From CAIWXH01 sp964555675 (GTDB taxonomy: Bacteria > Chloroflexota > Chloroflexia > Chloroflexales > Chloroflexaceae), in NCBI GenBank assembly GCA_964555675.1, contig CAZKTU010000114.1, forward strand, positions 1 to 19,592: a DNA stretch of 19,592 nucleotides, written 5' to 3'. Of the stretch, positions 1-7,563 are shown one piece after another; position 1 is the first letter of the stretch, and every line of letters begins with the position of its first letter. Under the pieces are notes generated by a model, which had not been told where the DNA came from, did not search any database, and was given only the letters and a program-made list of their open reading frames with translations. Both the position numbers and the translations under genes were made by a program.

Positions 1-180
1 GCGTACAGTGGCGAGGCCAACGACCTCCCCGCCGCCGCCTTGCAATCGTTCCTCGACGCCGTCGCCGCTGGTCAGCTGACTGTGCCGCTCCACCGCACCT
101 ATACGCTCGACGAGATTCGCAGCGCCCACGCCGACATGGAGGCCAACAACGCGGCCGGCAAGCTTGTGGTTGTCCTCTAG
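1..180 (+). CDS. C-terminal end of a zinc-type alcohol dehydrogenase / NADPH:quinone reductase (MDR superfamily)
   Basis: The frame is open from the first base and ends with TAG at 178-180, giving the last 59 residues of a protein whose start lies outside the window. The tail reads as the C-terminal part of medium-chain dehydrogenase/reductase family quinone oxidoreductases: a helix with FLDAVAAGQLTVPLHRTY, then LDEIRSAHADMEANNAAGK, ending in KLVVVL. In this family that segment packs against the catalytic domain and closes with a hydrophobic strand. Enzymes of this kind use NADPH to reduce quinones or activated double bonds in the cytoplasm. The substrate cannot be judged from the tail, and the cofactor-binding and catalytic parts are not visible. 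Confidence 0.8.
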   Translation, partial: AYSGEANDLPAAALQSFLDAVAAGQLTVPLHRTYTLDEIRSAHADMEANNAAGKLVVVL

Positions 181-260
181 CCGGATCTGCCCGAGCTCTG
201 GCGATTAGGCGGCATCACATACTGGTCTCAGCTGATTCGTTGCGTAGAGTTACCTCTGTC

Positions 261-289
261 TTGAAATGTTAGACACGCTGCGATAGAGT
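261..289 (+). promoter_or_regulatory. candidate sigma-70-like promoter of the LuxR-type regulator
   Basis: TTGAAA (261-266) and TAGAGT (284-289) are 17 bases apart, close to the TTGACA/TATAAT pattern with the ideal spacer. The start codon at 329 lies about 40 bases downstream, giving a short leader with AGGTGG at 318-323. The call rests on pattern match only; Chloroflexota promoters are not well characterised. Confidence 0.4.
266..276 (+). repeat. left copy of an 11-bp inverted repeat flanking the LuxR-type regulator
   Basis: ATGTTAGACAC here recurs as its exact reverse complement at 4001-4011, beyond the 3' end of the regulator gene. This copy overlaps the -35 end and spacer of the candidate promoter, so a protein bound here would be placed to repress or modulate transcription. 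It could also be chance. Confidence 0.4.
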
Positions 290-328
290 AGAGGGTAGTC
301 ATCGGCCGGGCCACCCAGGTGGATTGCA

Positions 329-3300
329 ATGGCGCATAAAACTCCGCTGGTGGAGGGAGATCGGCTGGTTGGCTGCACCCACGCTGGACAGCCAATTATT
401 GTCGGCACCTCGTCGTGGTACGAGTGGCTTGTGGGAGCCACCTCATTTGCAGTCGCCGGTACGGCCGGGCGCTTCACCGCACGCAAGGAGCGACGCGGCC
501 GGGCCGACGGGTACTGGCGCGCGTACCGCAGGCGCGAAGAGAAACTGGTGAGCGTCTATCTCGGTCGCAGTGCCGAGCTCTCGCTCAACCGCCTCCAGAC
601 GGTCGCTATCGCCTTAGGGGTCTTGCCGGAAGACACTCTGAGCCCTGAACCACCGTCGCGCCTCGCCGTATCTGCCCAGTTCACAGCCTCGAGGACGCTG
701 ACGCTTCTGCTCGTTCGCGACGCCGATCCGTCGTCGCCGGCTGTTTCGGCGTCGCACCGCGCCCCCAAGGCCGAGCATCGTGCGCGCATTATCGCCGAGT
801 CGCTGACGGCCGCCGGCGGCCAACGCTTCGATTCTGCTCCGTCTATCATCTGCGGGATCTTCAGCAATGTACTCGATGCGGTCAGCGCAGCGCTCACGGC
901 GCTGCGCCTGTTGCTCGCCGCTGAGCCCGAAGTCGGAGCGCTGCATCTCCCCTGTATGGTCCTTCATACCGGCGTGCTGACCGAGCACCACCTTGCCTAT
1001 GCCAGCCAGCCCGTCCAGTGGGCCCTCCAGCTCCTGGCGTGTGGCCATTCAGGCCAGATCTTGCTCTCCCAGATCACCCATGCGCTGGTCGAGATCCATT
1101 TGTCTGGCGGACTGAGCACGCGCCATCTCGGCGCCTACTGTTTCGGCGATCTGCACCAGCCGGAGCACCTGTTTCAGCTTGTCACGCCTGATCTGCCCGC
1201 TCCAGAGATCCATCTCCAGCCGCCAGCCCGTCGCCCCCACAATCTGCCCGTCCCGACAACGCCACTGATCGGTCGCGACCGCGAGCTCGCCGCGGTGTGC
1301 GCTGCGCTCAAGACCGGTGTTACGCGCCTGCTCACACTCACAGGGCCGGGTGGTGTAGGGAAGACTCGGCTCGCCCTCGCCGCCGCAACCGAACTGCGCG
1401 CTTCATTCGCCGACGGAGTCTTTCTTGTCGAACTCAGCGATATTCGCGACCCTGGTCTGGTCCTCCCCGCCGTTGCCAGGGCGCTCGGAGTTGCCGAAAA
1501 CAGGCAGACGACGATCCAGGAGGGGCTAGGATCGTATCTTGCCTCAAGGCAATTGCTCCTGGTTCTCGATAACCTTGAGCAGGTGCTGCCAGCGGCCACC
1601 GCTCTTGCTGCCCTCCTCATTGCTGCGCCCCGGCTCACGCTCCTCGTCACCAGCCGGGCAGCCTTACGCCTCACTGGTGAGCACGAGCTTTCGCTCACCT
1701 CCCTTGCGCTTCCAGAGGCTGGCGCCTCGTTAACCGATGAGCAGCTCACTGGCTACGGGGCAATCGCACTCTTTCTCCAGCGCGCTCAGGCCGTGCGCCC
1801 AGAGCTTATGGCCACCTCCGAGACGCTGGCCCTCGTCACGGAGATCTGCCGGCGCCTCGACGGCCTGCCTTTGGCCATCGAGCTCGCGGCGGCACGCAGC
1901 CGACATTTCCCGCCGGCCGCCCTCCTGAGTCGCCTGGAGCGGCGCCTCACGCTGCTTACCGGCGGCGCGCGCGACCTCCCCGCTCGCCAGCAGACCATGC
2001 GTGACACTATTGACTGGAGCTATCAGCTGTTGACCCCTGCGCTTCAGCGCATCCTGCATCAGCTGGCGGTCTTCTCCGGTGGCTTCACTGTCGAGGCTGC
2101 CCAGGCCGTCTGTGGCACTCAGGCTGACGAGATAATTGATTCGCTGAACGCGTTGATCGACCAGAGTCTGATCTGCCAGGGAGGCTATGAGGCAGGCGGG
2201 TTGCGCTTCGTGATGCTGGAGACAATCGCTGAGTATGCGCTCGAACACCTTCAGGCGAGCGATGAGGAGGCGGCAGTCCGCGAACGCCACGCCGCCTACT
2301 TCTTGCGGTTATCGGAGCAGCTTGAGCCGGCGCTGCAGAGCGGGGCGCCCCAGGCTGCCCTCGACCAACTGGATGGTGAGCTGCTGAATCTGCGCGTCGC
2401 GCTACGATGGCTCCTGGTGCATAGTAGCCCTGACGACGCGGCGCGGCTGGCTGCGGCTCTCCAGGTGTTCTGGGATGTGCGCCCACATCGCCGCGAAGGG
2501 CGTGAGTGGCTTGCCTCTGCCCTCGCCGCGAGTAGGCCGCTGAGCCCTTTCACGCGCGCCCGCGCCTTGCGCGCCGCAGGACACCTCGCGCGGGCGCTCT
2601 ACGATCGCGAAGCAGCATTAGCCTATCAGGAAGAGCATCTTGCGATCGTGCGTGTCGTGGGCGATACGTCTACGCAGGCGGCGGCGCTCACCAACATCGG
2701 CTGGACGATGGTCATGCTCGGCGGCGATCTCCAGCGAGCCTCCGCGACCTTACAAGAAGGGCTGGAATACTACCGGACGCTAACGGATGCACGCGGGATG
2801 GCCTGGGCGCTCCAGGCCCTGGGCTGGATCGATCTGCAGCGCGCACTTGGCTCGCAGAAGGGCGCCTTCGTGCCGTTCACCGGACTAAATTGGGTCGCGC
2901 GTCAACCTGGCCGCCTCGATGGAGCCCGGACAATGCACATCGAGAGTCTGGCCCTGCGGCGGTCAGCCGGCGATATTCACGAGATCGGCTGGTCATTGGT
3001 GAGCCTGGCGATGGTCGCCGCCGCTGCGGGTGATTATGACGCGGCGCAGGCCTATGAGGAGGAGCGCCTGGAGATCGAGCGCTCGCTCAAGAACTACCAC
3101 GGAGTCTGCAGCTCGCTCCACCAGCTCGGCGCCATTGCGCTCCGTCAGGCCAACCTGGTGACTGCGCGCGCCCGGCTCGAAGAAGGGTTGGCAATAGCGC
3201 GCACAATCGGCGAAATGAATATCATCGGAGTTGCGGTGCTGGGCCTGAGCGAGATCGCCGCTATTGACGGCGAGTATCCGCGCGCCGAGACCTTGCTCAG

Positions 3301-3952
3301 CGAAGCGCTCCATCACTTCAGCGACGTGGGCGACCAGTACCGCATCGCGCGCGTGTATGCCATGCGGGCGCAGCTTGCCCTGGCGCGCGGCGATGGGCAG
3401 TCGGTCCAGGAACTGGCGCTGCAGTGCTTCCAGTTGGCCCAGGCGCTTGGCGAGGCCGGACTGATCATCGCCTGCCTCGCTGGCCTGGCAGACAGCGCTG
3501 CACGCCAGCAAGCGTTCCTTTGGGCAACGCAGCTCTGGAGCGTTGCCGAGGCGCAGCTTGAAGCCACAAACCTGCAACGCGTTCCAGCTGCCTCGCCGGA
3601 TCGTGAGCAGCTCGTCGCAGCCGCTCGTACGGCCCTCGGCGCGCAGCGATTTGTTACCACCTGGCAAGAAGGTGCGCGGCTCACGCCTGAGGCAGCTCTC
3701 CAGCGCCCCGAGTCCTCCGTATCTTTCGCACCCCCCTTTGAGCGAGCGGTTACGACGCACCCGACCACGCTCACGCGCCGCGAACTCGAGGTACTCCACC
3801 TTATCAGCGCCGGCCTGAGCAACGGGCAGATCGCCGAGCGGCTGGTGATCAGCACCGCGACCGTCAAGACCTACCTCAGCACGATCTATAACAAGATTGG
3901 CGTCCGCTCGCGCACGGCGGCGATGCGCTATGCCATCGATCGTCAGCTCTAG
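329..3952 (+). CDS. large LuxR-type transcriptional regulator with decayed cyclase domain, NB-ARC ATPase and helical repeats
   Basis: This 1207-residue cytoplasmic protein is a signal-sensing ATPase fused to a DNA-binding domain, the MalT/STAND type of regulator. Residues about 27-95 form a basic, aromatic-rich module (GTSSWYEWL, then RFTARKERRG, YWRAYRRREEKL, YLGRS). Residues about 100-300 match class III nucleotide cyclase domains in outline (MVLHTGVL, LLACGHSGQILLS, LFQLVTPDLP), but the metal-binding aspartate motifs are absent, so it should be catalytically dead. The ATPase follows: PLIGRDREL at about 312, Walker A GPGGVGKT at 339-346, Walker B LLLVLDNLEQ with D414, and a TSR sensor motif. 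Residues about 690-1100 look like TPR-type helical repeats, and residues 1148-1205 form the LuxR helix-turn-helix (LTRRELEVL, STATVKTYLSTIYNKIG). The start at 329 has AGGTGG just upstream and includes the whole N-terminal module. The ligand is unknown. The sugar operon lies downstream but is separated by its own LacI gene, so a role in controlling it is only a possibility. Confidence 0.9.
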   Translation: MAHKTPLVEGDRLVGCTHAGQPIIVGTSSWYEWLVGATSFAVAGTAGRFTARKERRGRADGYWRAYRRREEKLVSVYLGRSAELSLNRLQTVAIALGVLPEDTLSPEPPSRLAVSAQFTASRTLTLLLVRDADPSSPAVSASHRAPKAEHRARIIAESLTAAGGQRFDSAPSIICGIFSNVLDAVSAALTALRLLLAAEPEVGALHLPCMVLHTGVLTEHHLAYASQPVQWALQLLACGHSGQILLSQITHALVEIHLSGGLSTRHLGAYCFGDLHQPEHLFQLVTPDLPAPEIHLQPPARRPHNLPVPTTPLIGRDRELAAVCAALKTGVTRLLTLTGPGGVGKTRLALAAATELRASFADGVFLVELSDIRDPGLVLPAVARALGVAENRQTTIQEGLGSYLASRQLLLVLDNLEQVLPAATALAALLIAAPRLTLLVTSRAALRLTGEHELSLTSLALPEAGASLTDEQLTGYGAIALFLQRAQAVRPELMATSETLALVTEICRRLDGLPLAIELAAARSRHFPPAALLSRLERRLTLLTGGARDLPARQQTMRDTIDWSYQLLTPALQRILHQLAVFSGGFTVEAAQAVCGTQADEIIDSLNALIDQSLICQGGYEAGGLRFVMLETIAEYALEHLQASDEEAAVRERHAAYFLRLSEQLEPALQSGAPQAALDQLDGELLNLRVALRWLLVHSSPDDAARLAAALQVFWDVRPHRREGREWLASALAASRPLSPFTRARALRAAGHLARALYDREAALAYQEEHLAIVRVVGDTSTQAAALTNIGWTMVMLGGDLQRASATLQEGLEYYRTLTDARGMAWALQALGWIDLQRALGSQKGAFVPFTGLNWVARQPGRLDGARTMHIESLALRRSAGDIHEIGWSLVSLAMVAAAAGDYDAAQAYEEERLEIERSLKNYHGVCSSLHQLGAIALRQANLVTARARLEEGLAIARTIGEMNIIGVAVLGLSEIAAIDGEYPRAETLLSEALHHFSDVGDQYRIARVYAMRAQLALARGDGQSVQELALQCFQLAQALGEAGLIIACLAGLADSAARQQAFLWATQLWSVAEAQLEATNLQRVPAASPDREQLVAAARTALGAQRFVTTWQEGARLTPEAALQRPESSVSFAPPFERAVTTHPTTLTRRELEVLHLISAGLSNGQIAERLVISTATVKTYLSTIYNKIGVRSRTAAMRYAIDRQL

Positions 3953-4000
3953 ATGCTTGCACGCTACGCTTGCCTCCCTCCACCTCCGTACATGCCCCCT

Positions 4001-4011
4001 GTGTCTAACAT
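4001..4011 (-). repeat. right copy of the 11-bp inverted repeat flanking the LuxR-type regulator
   Basis: GTGTCTAACAT is the exact reverse complement of 266-276. It lies in the 198-base gap between the LuxR-type gene and lacI, 140 bases before the lacI start, so it could be an upstream control site for lacI or a trace of an inserted segment. Apart from this and the operator-like repeats at 4111-4131 the gap 3953-4150 holds no recognisable gene or hairpin. Confidence 0.4.
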
Positions 4012-4110
4012 GTGACGCTCCATCCTCGCGCGCTCCGGTCTGATGTCCACACGATCACTAACTTTTACCCGATAGCTCCGAGTGTCAGCCGTACCTACAC
4101 TACGGTCATT

Positions 4111-4131
4111 CAATCGGTTACGCAATCGGTT
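4111..4131 (+). promoter_or_regulatory. two operator-like repeats upstream of the LacI-type repressor
   Basis: CAATCGGTT occurs at 4111-4119 and again at 4123-4131, exactly 12 bases apart, which puts both on nearly the same face of the helix. Each contains AATCGGTT, which fits the AA-N-CG-N-TT core typical of LacI-family operators with their central CG step. The pair lies 20-40 bases before the lacI start codon, where a repressor would act on its own promoter. Autoregulation, perhaps extending to the following sugar operon, is inferred. Confidence 0.5.
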
Positions 4132-4150
4132 CAGCTAGTGCAGGCATCTT

Positions 4151-5152
4151 ATGGCCACGATGCGCGATGTCGCGAATCAGGCGGGGGTCTCGAAAGCGAC
4201 GGTCTCGCACGTCCTTAACGGGACGCGCTTTGTGGAGCCACAGACACGGGAGCGCGTGGAGCGCGCCATTGCCGAGCTCAACTACCGCCCGAACTTGCTG
4301 GCCCGCAGCCTGCGCCGTCACGAGACGCTGACGATCGGCTTGATCACACCGAACATCGCCAACCCTTTCTGGGCTGAGTTCGCGAGCGAGGTGGAGCGGG
4401 CGGGGCGTGCGGCGGGCTATACCGTACTGCTCTGCAACACCAACTGGTCAGTCGAGCAGGAGCGTGCCTACGTGCAGACCCTGCTCGCCCGCCAGATCGA
4501 CGGGATCGTGCTGGTGCCCTCCACCACAAGCGTGAACGCGGTCGGCGACTTGCAGGCGGCGGGCGTGGCGACCGTGGTTGTCGGCCAGCAGCTACAGCAT
4601 GAGGGCCTGAGCGCCGTGATGGTGGACGATTTCGGCGGCGGCTACCTCGCCGGGGAGTACCTGCTCGCGCTCGGCCACCGGCGCGTGGGCTGTATCACCC
4701 CGCCAGCGGGCATCGACAGCGCCGGCCAGCGGGTCGCCGGGTTCCAGCAGGTTTTTGCCGATGCTGGAGTAGTGCTTCCCGACTCAGCCTTCGTCGGCGG
4801 AGACTTCGAGTACGCCAGCGGCGAATCGGCGGCCCGCCGGCTCCTGGAGCGGGATGCCAGGCTGACGGCGCTCTTCGCTGTCAACGACCAGATGGCCATC
4901 GGCGCGCTTGGGGGCCTGCGGCGGCTCGGGCGCTACGTCCCCGACGATATTTCGGTGCTCGGCTTCGACAACATCAGCTACGCCGCGCTGCACGAGCCGG
5001 GGCTCACGACCGTCGGCCAGCCCCTGGCCGAGCTCGGCCGCCAGGTGGTTGAGCTGCTGCTCAGGCAGATCAACAAGCCCGGTAGCCCGCCCGAGGTGCG
5101 CAGGCTGGCACCCACGCTGATCGTGCGCGAGAGCTGCCGAGCGCTGAGCTAA
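4151..5152 (+). CDS. LacI-family sugar-responsive transcriptional repressor
   Basis: This 333-residue protein has standard LacI/GalR length and order. Residues 4-50 are the DNA-binding headpiece (MRDVANQAGVSKATVSHVLN), followed by the hinge helix around NLLARSLRR. From about residue 62 comes the periplasmic-binding-protein-like core, opening with IGLITPNIANPFWAEFASEV and including DGIVLVPST, AGEYLLALGHRRVGCI, ALFAVNDQMAIGALGGLRRLG and DISVLGFDNI. Such proteins bind DNA as dimers and release it, or bind it, when a sugar occupies the core. The effector is probably the substrate of the transporter encoded next. A start at the second methionine (4160) is also possible. The gene is followed by a hairpin and then the sugar-binding protein, and preceded by two operator-like repeats. 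Confidence 0.93.
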   Translation: MATMRDVANQAGVSKATVSHVLNGTRFVEPQTRERVERAIAELNYRPNLLARSLRRHETLTIGLITPNIANPFWAEFASEVERAGRAAGYTVLLCNTNWSVEQERAYVQTLLARQIDGIVLVPSTTSVNAVGDLQAAGVATVVVGQQLQHEGLSAVMVDDFGGGYLAGEYLLALGHRRVGCITPPAGIDSAGQRVAGFQQVFADAGVVLPDSAFVGGDFEYASGESAARRLLERDARLTALFAVNDQMAIGALGGLRRLGRYVPDDISVLGFDNISYAALHEPGLTTVGQPLAELGRQVVELLLRQINKPGSPPEVRRLAPTLIVRESCRALS

Positions 5153-5170
5153 CGTCTTGCTTGCTTCGAG

Positions 5171-5193
5171 GGCGCCGGCATGGTGCCGGCGCC
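5171..5193 (+). terminator. hairpin after lacI, possible terminator or attenuator
   Basis: GGCGCCGGCA (5171-5180) and TGCCGGCGCC (5184-5193) form a perfect 10-bp stem with a TGG loop, starting 18 bases after the lacI stop. No T-run follows, so it is not a classical intrinsic terminator. It may reduce read-through from lacI into the transporter genes, or protect the lacI mRNA end. Confidence 0.5.
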
Positions 5194-5231
5194 TCGCACC
5201 CGATAGAGATAGATGGTCTTGTAGTCGCAAT

Positions 5232-5236
5232 GGAGG
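5232..5236 (+). promoter_or_regulatory. ribosome binding site that sets the start of the sugar-binding protein
   Basis: GGAGG at 5232-5236 lies five bases before ATG 5242. An in-frame ATG at 5230 overlaps this GGAGG and so cannot use it. A TTG at 5161 would add 27 residues partly encoded by the hairpin. ATG 5242 also puts the twin-arginine motif ten residues from the N-terminus, as expected. Confidence 0.7.
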
Positions 5237-5241
5237 CACAG

Positions 5242-6582
5242 ATGGACGACCAGCAGCGGAAGACGATCAGCCGGCGGCAATTTCTCACCGGCCTGGGCGC
5301 GGGCGCGGGCGCCCTGGTGCTCGCGGCCTGCGGCGCCCAGCCGGGCGCTTCGGGCGGCACGGCCCCCACGGCGGGCGGCGCGGCCCCGGCCGCGGGCGGC
5401 GGCAGCGCCGAGATCCAGTTTTGGGACATGGTCTGGGGCCCGCCCGAGTACATCGACACCACCAAGAGGATCGCCACCAGCTATAACACCGTCAACCCCG
5501 CCGTCAGCGTCGCCTACCAGTCGAACCCCTGGAGCTCGTGGCCCCAGGTCTTCACCACCGCGGTCGGCTCGGGCACTGCGCCCGACATCAGCACCGGCGG
5601 CGGCTATCAGGCCATTCAGTTCTACCCCCAGGGCGCCATCCTCGAGATCGATGATGTGGTCAACGAGGTCGGCGTCGACGCCTTCCTGCCCGGCCAGATC
5701 GACGGCATGAACTACGAGGGCCACTATATCGCGCTCCCCTGGGGCATCGACATCCGCATCCCCTACTACCGCAAGGACCTCTTCGAACAGGCGGGTGTGA
5801 CGCCCCCGACCACGATGGATGAGCTACGCACCGCGCTCAAAGCGCTCACCAGCGGTGAGCAGTACGGCATCGCCTTCGCCGGCGCCAGCCCCCTCGGCTG
5901 GCAGCAACTCTTCTCGCTGATGTTTTGCTTCGGCGGCGGTCTCTTCACCGCCGACAACCAGCTCGACGTCATGAACGAGCGCAACGTCGAGGGCCTGACC
6001 TTCATCGCCGACCTGATCGCCGACGGCGTGGTCCACCCCGGCAGCGCCGGCTTCCAAGACGCCGACCTCTCCAAGGCCTTCGGCAACGGCAGCGCCGCGG
6101 TGATGTTCTTCGGACCCTCCGCCGAGGAGCGCGTGCCCGAGATCAAGGACCAGGTCGGCCTGCTCTCGCCGATGGCCGGGCCCCGCGGCGACAAGGCCAC
6201 CCTGATGTTCGCCAACAACCTGATGATCTACAAGCAGACCCAGAACCCCGACGCCGCCAAGGCCTTCCTGAAGTGGTGGTCGGAGAACTCGCTGCCGATC
6301 TGGAAAGAGGGCCACGCCGGCAATCTGCCCGCCCGCAAGTCGATCGCCGCTGACCCGTACTTCCAGGAGAACCCCTTCATCAAGCCGATCATCGACGAGT
6401 GGATCCCGGTCGGCAAGCTCACCGGCAACCTATCCACCGGCACCTTCCCGGCGCTCGCCGACATCGACTCGGGCGGCATGCTCAACACCATGGCCACCGA
6501 CATCCTCCAGGGCAAGGGCGTGGAGGAAACGCTACAGAAGCTCGAGACGACGCTCAAGGGCCTGAAGTCGCTGCAGGGCTAA
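5242..6582 (+). CDS. extracellular solute-binding lipoprotein of a sugar ABC transporter
   Basis: This 446-residue protein captures the substrate outside the membrane and hands it to the two permeases encoded downstream. The N-terminus has a twin-arginine motif (SRRQFLT, residues 10-16), a hydrophobic stretch and a lipobox LAAC with Cys30, so it is probably Tat-exported and lipid-anchored. A Gly/Ala/Ser/Thr-rich linker follows. The mature part reads as family 1 (MalE/UgpB-type) binding protein: EIQFWDMVWGPPEYID at the start, then ALPWGIDIRIPYYRKDLFEQAG, a central GNGSAAVMFFGP, NNLMIYKQTQNPDAAKAFLKW and GNLPARKS near the end. The substrate is probably an oligosaccharide or glycoside, judged from the GH3 and Gfo/Idh genes in the same operon. 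It is separated from the first permease by 69 bases containing a strong hairpin, an arrangement that usually lets the binding protein be made in excess. Confidence 0.93.
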   Translation: MDDQQRKTISRRQFLTGLGAGAGALVLAACGAQPGASGGTAPTAGGAAPAAGGGSAEIQFWDMVWGPPEYIDTTKRIATSYNTVNPAVSVAYQSNPWSSWPQVFTTAVGSGTAPDISTGGGYQAIQFYPQGAILEIDDVVNEVGVDAFLPGQIDGMNYEGHYIALPWGIDIRIPYYRKDLFEQAGVTPPTTMDELRTALKALTSGEQYGIAFAGASPLGWQQLFSLMFCFGGGLFTADNQLDVMNERNVEGLTFIADLIADGVVHPGSAGFQDADLSKAFGNGSAAVMFFGPSAEERVPEIKDQVGLLSPMAGPRGDKATLMFANNLMIYKQTQNPDAAKAFLKWWSENSLPIWKEGHAGNLPARKSIAADPYFQENPFIKPIIDEWIPVGKLTGNLSTGTFPALADIDSGGMLNTMATDILQGKGVEETLQKLETTLKGLKSLQG

Positions 6583-6602
6583 GCTAGCCCTACTGCGTGG
6601 AG

Positions 6603-6633
6603 GGTGGGGCGGTAGCTGCGGCACCGCCCCACC
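6603..6633 (+). promoter_or_regulatory. intercistronic hairpin between binding protein and permease genes
   Basis: GGTGGGGCGGT (6603-6613) and ACCGCCCCACC (6623-6633) make a perfect 11-bp stem with a 9-base loop. It lies between the stop of the binding protein gene and the AGGAG site (6641-6645) of the next gene. No T-run follows. In many sugar ABC operons such a structure stabilises the upstream mRNA and limits read-through, raising the ratio of binding protein to permease; that role is inferred here. Confidence 0.6.
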
Positions 6634-6651
6634 TCGTGCAAGGAGAGACGT

Positions 6652-7563
6652 GTGAGTGTCAAGACCGCCAGCCCACGCTCCAGCGAGCTGCCCGCCGCGC
6701 CAAAGCGCCAGGGCTTCGACCTCTTCCCACTCTACCTGCTCATCCCCTCGCTGGTGCTGATCACCCTGATCAACATCTACCCCTTCGCCACCGGTTTCTA
6801 CTACAGCCTCCAGGATGGCACCTTGCTCCAGACCGGCAGCTTTGTCGGGCTGCAGAACTACATCGACCTCCTGACCCGGCCCGAGTTCCACAACGCCCTG
6901 CGCTTCAGCGCCATCTTCGCCCTCTTCAGCGTCTTCGGCAGCTGGGCGGTCGGCCTCGGCCTGGCCCTGCTGCTCAACCAGGACATCCCCGGGCGCGGCT
7001 TCTTCCGCGTCGCCCTGCTGCTACCCTGGATCCTGCCGTCGATCGTCAGCATTGTCAGCTGGCGCTGGATGATCAGCGACCAGACCGGCCTGGTCAACGT
7101 CGTGCTCGGTTTCTTCGGCATCCGCCCGATCTACTTCCTCAGTACCGGTGAGTGGGCCACCTTCTCGATCATCATCGTCAAGATCTGGCGCAGCTACCCC
7201 TTCATGATGCTCTCGCTGCTCGCCGCGCTCCAGACGATCAGCCTCGAGATCTACGAGGCGGCCGGCATCGACGGCGCCTCGCCCTGGCAGTCCTTCCGCT
7301 TCATCACCCTGCCCCAGCTGCTGCCGATCTCAGTCGTACTGTGGATCCTGATGACGATCTGGAGCGTGAACGACTTCGAGACACCCTGGCTACTGACCCA
7401 GGGTGGCCCCTCCAACGCCACCGAGAACCTGAGCGTGCTCTCCTACCGCTTCACCTTCCTCTTGAACAATGTGGGGCTGGGCGCGGCGGTGGCCTTCTTC
7501 ACCATGCTGATCCTGATGGTGTTTGCGATTATCCTGCTGCGCCGCCAGGGGAAGGAGAGCTGA
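6652..7563 (+). CDS. sugar ABC transporter permease, MalF/UgpA type
   Basis: This 303-residue inner-membrane protein is one half of the translocation channel. It starts with GTG at 6652, six bases after AGGAG. After a short polar N-terminus come about six hydrophobic segments, the first being LYLLIPSLVLITLINIYPFA. The cytoplasmic coupling loop is clear: EAAGIDGASPWQSFRFITLP from residue 202, the EAA motif that contacts the ATPase. The length and the motif near the C-terminal third are typical of MalF-like proteins without the long periplasmic insert of enteric MalF. The stop TGA shares its last base with the ATG of the next permease, so the two are almost certainly translated together. Confidence 0.93.
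   Translation: MSVKTASPRSSELPAAPKRQGFDLFPLYLLIPSLVLITLINIYPFATGFYYSLQDGTLLQTGSFVGLQNYIDLLTRPEFHNALRFSAIFALFSVFGSWAVGLGLALLLNQDIPGRGFFRVALLLPWILPSIVSIVSWRWMISDQTGLVNVVLGFFGIRPIYFLSTGEWATFSIIIVKIWRSYPFMMLSLLAALQTISLEIYEAAGIDGASPWQSFRFITLPQLLPISVVLWILMTIWSVNDFETPWLLTQGGPSNATENLSVLSYRFTFLLNNVGLGAAVAFFTMLILMVFAIILLRRQGKES

Noticed and set aside
2993..3799. 268-codon open frame on the minus strand
   Set aside because: It lies opposite the helical-repeat and LuxR part of the large regulator and has no family resemblance.
7152..7562. N-terminal extension of the second permease
   Set aside because: This stretch is the first permease read in another frame; ATG 7563 with its ribosome binding site and first membrane helix is the right start.
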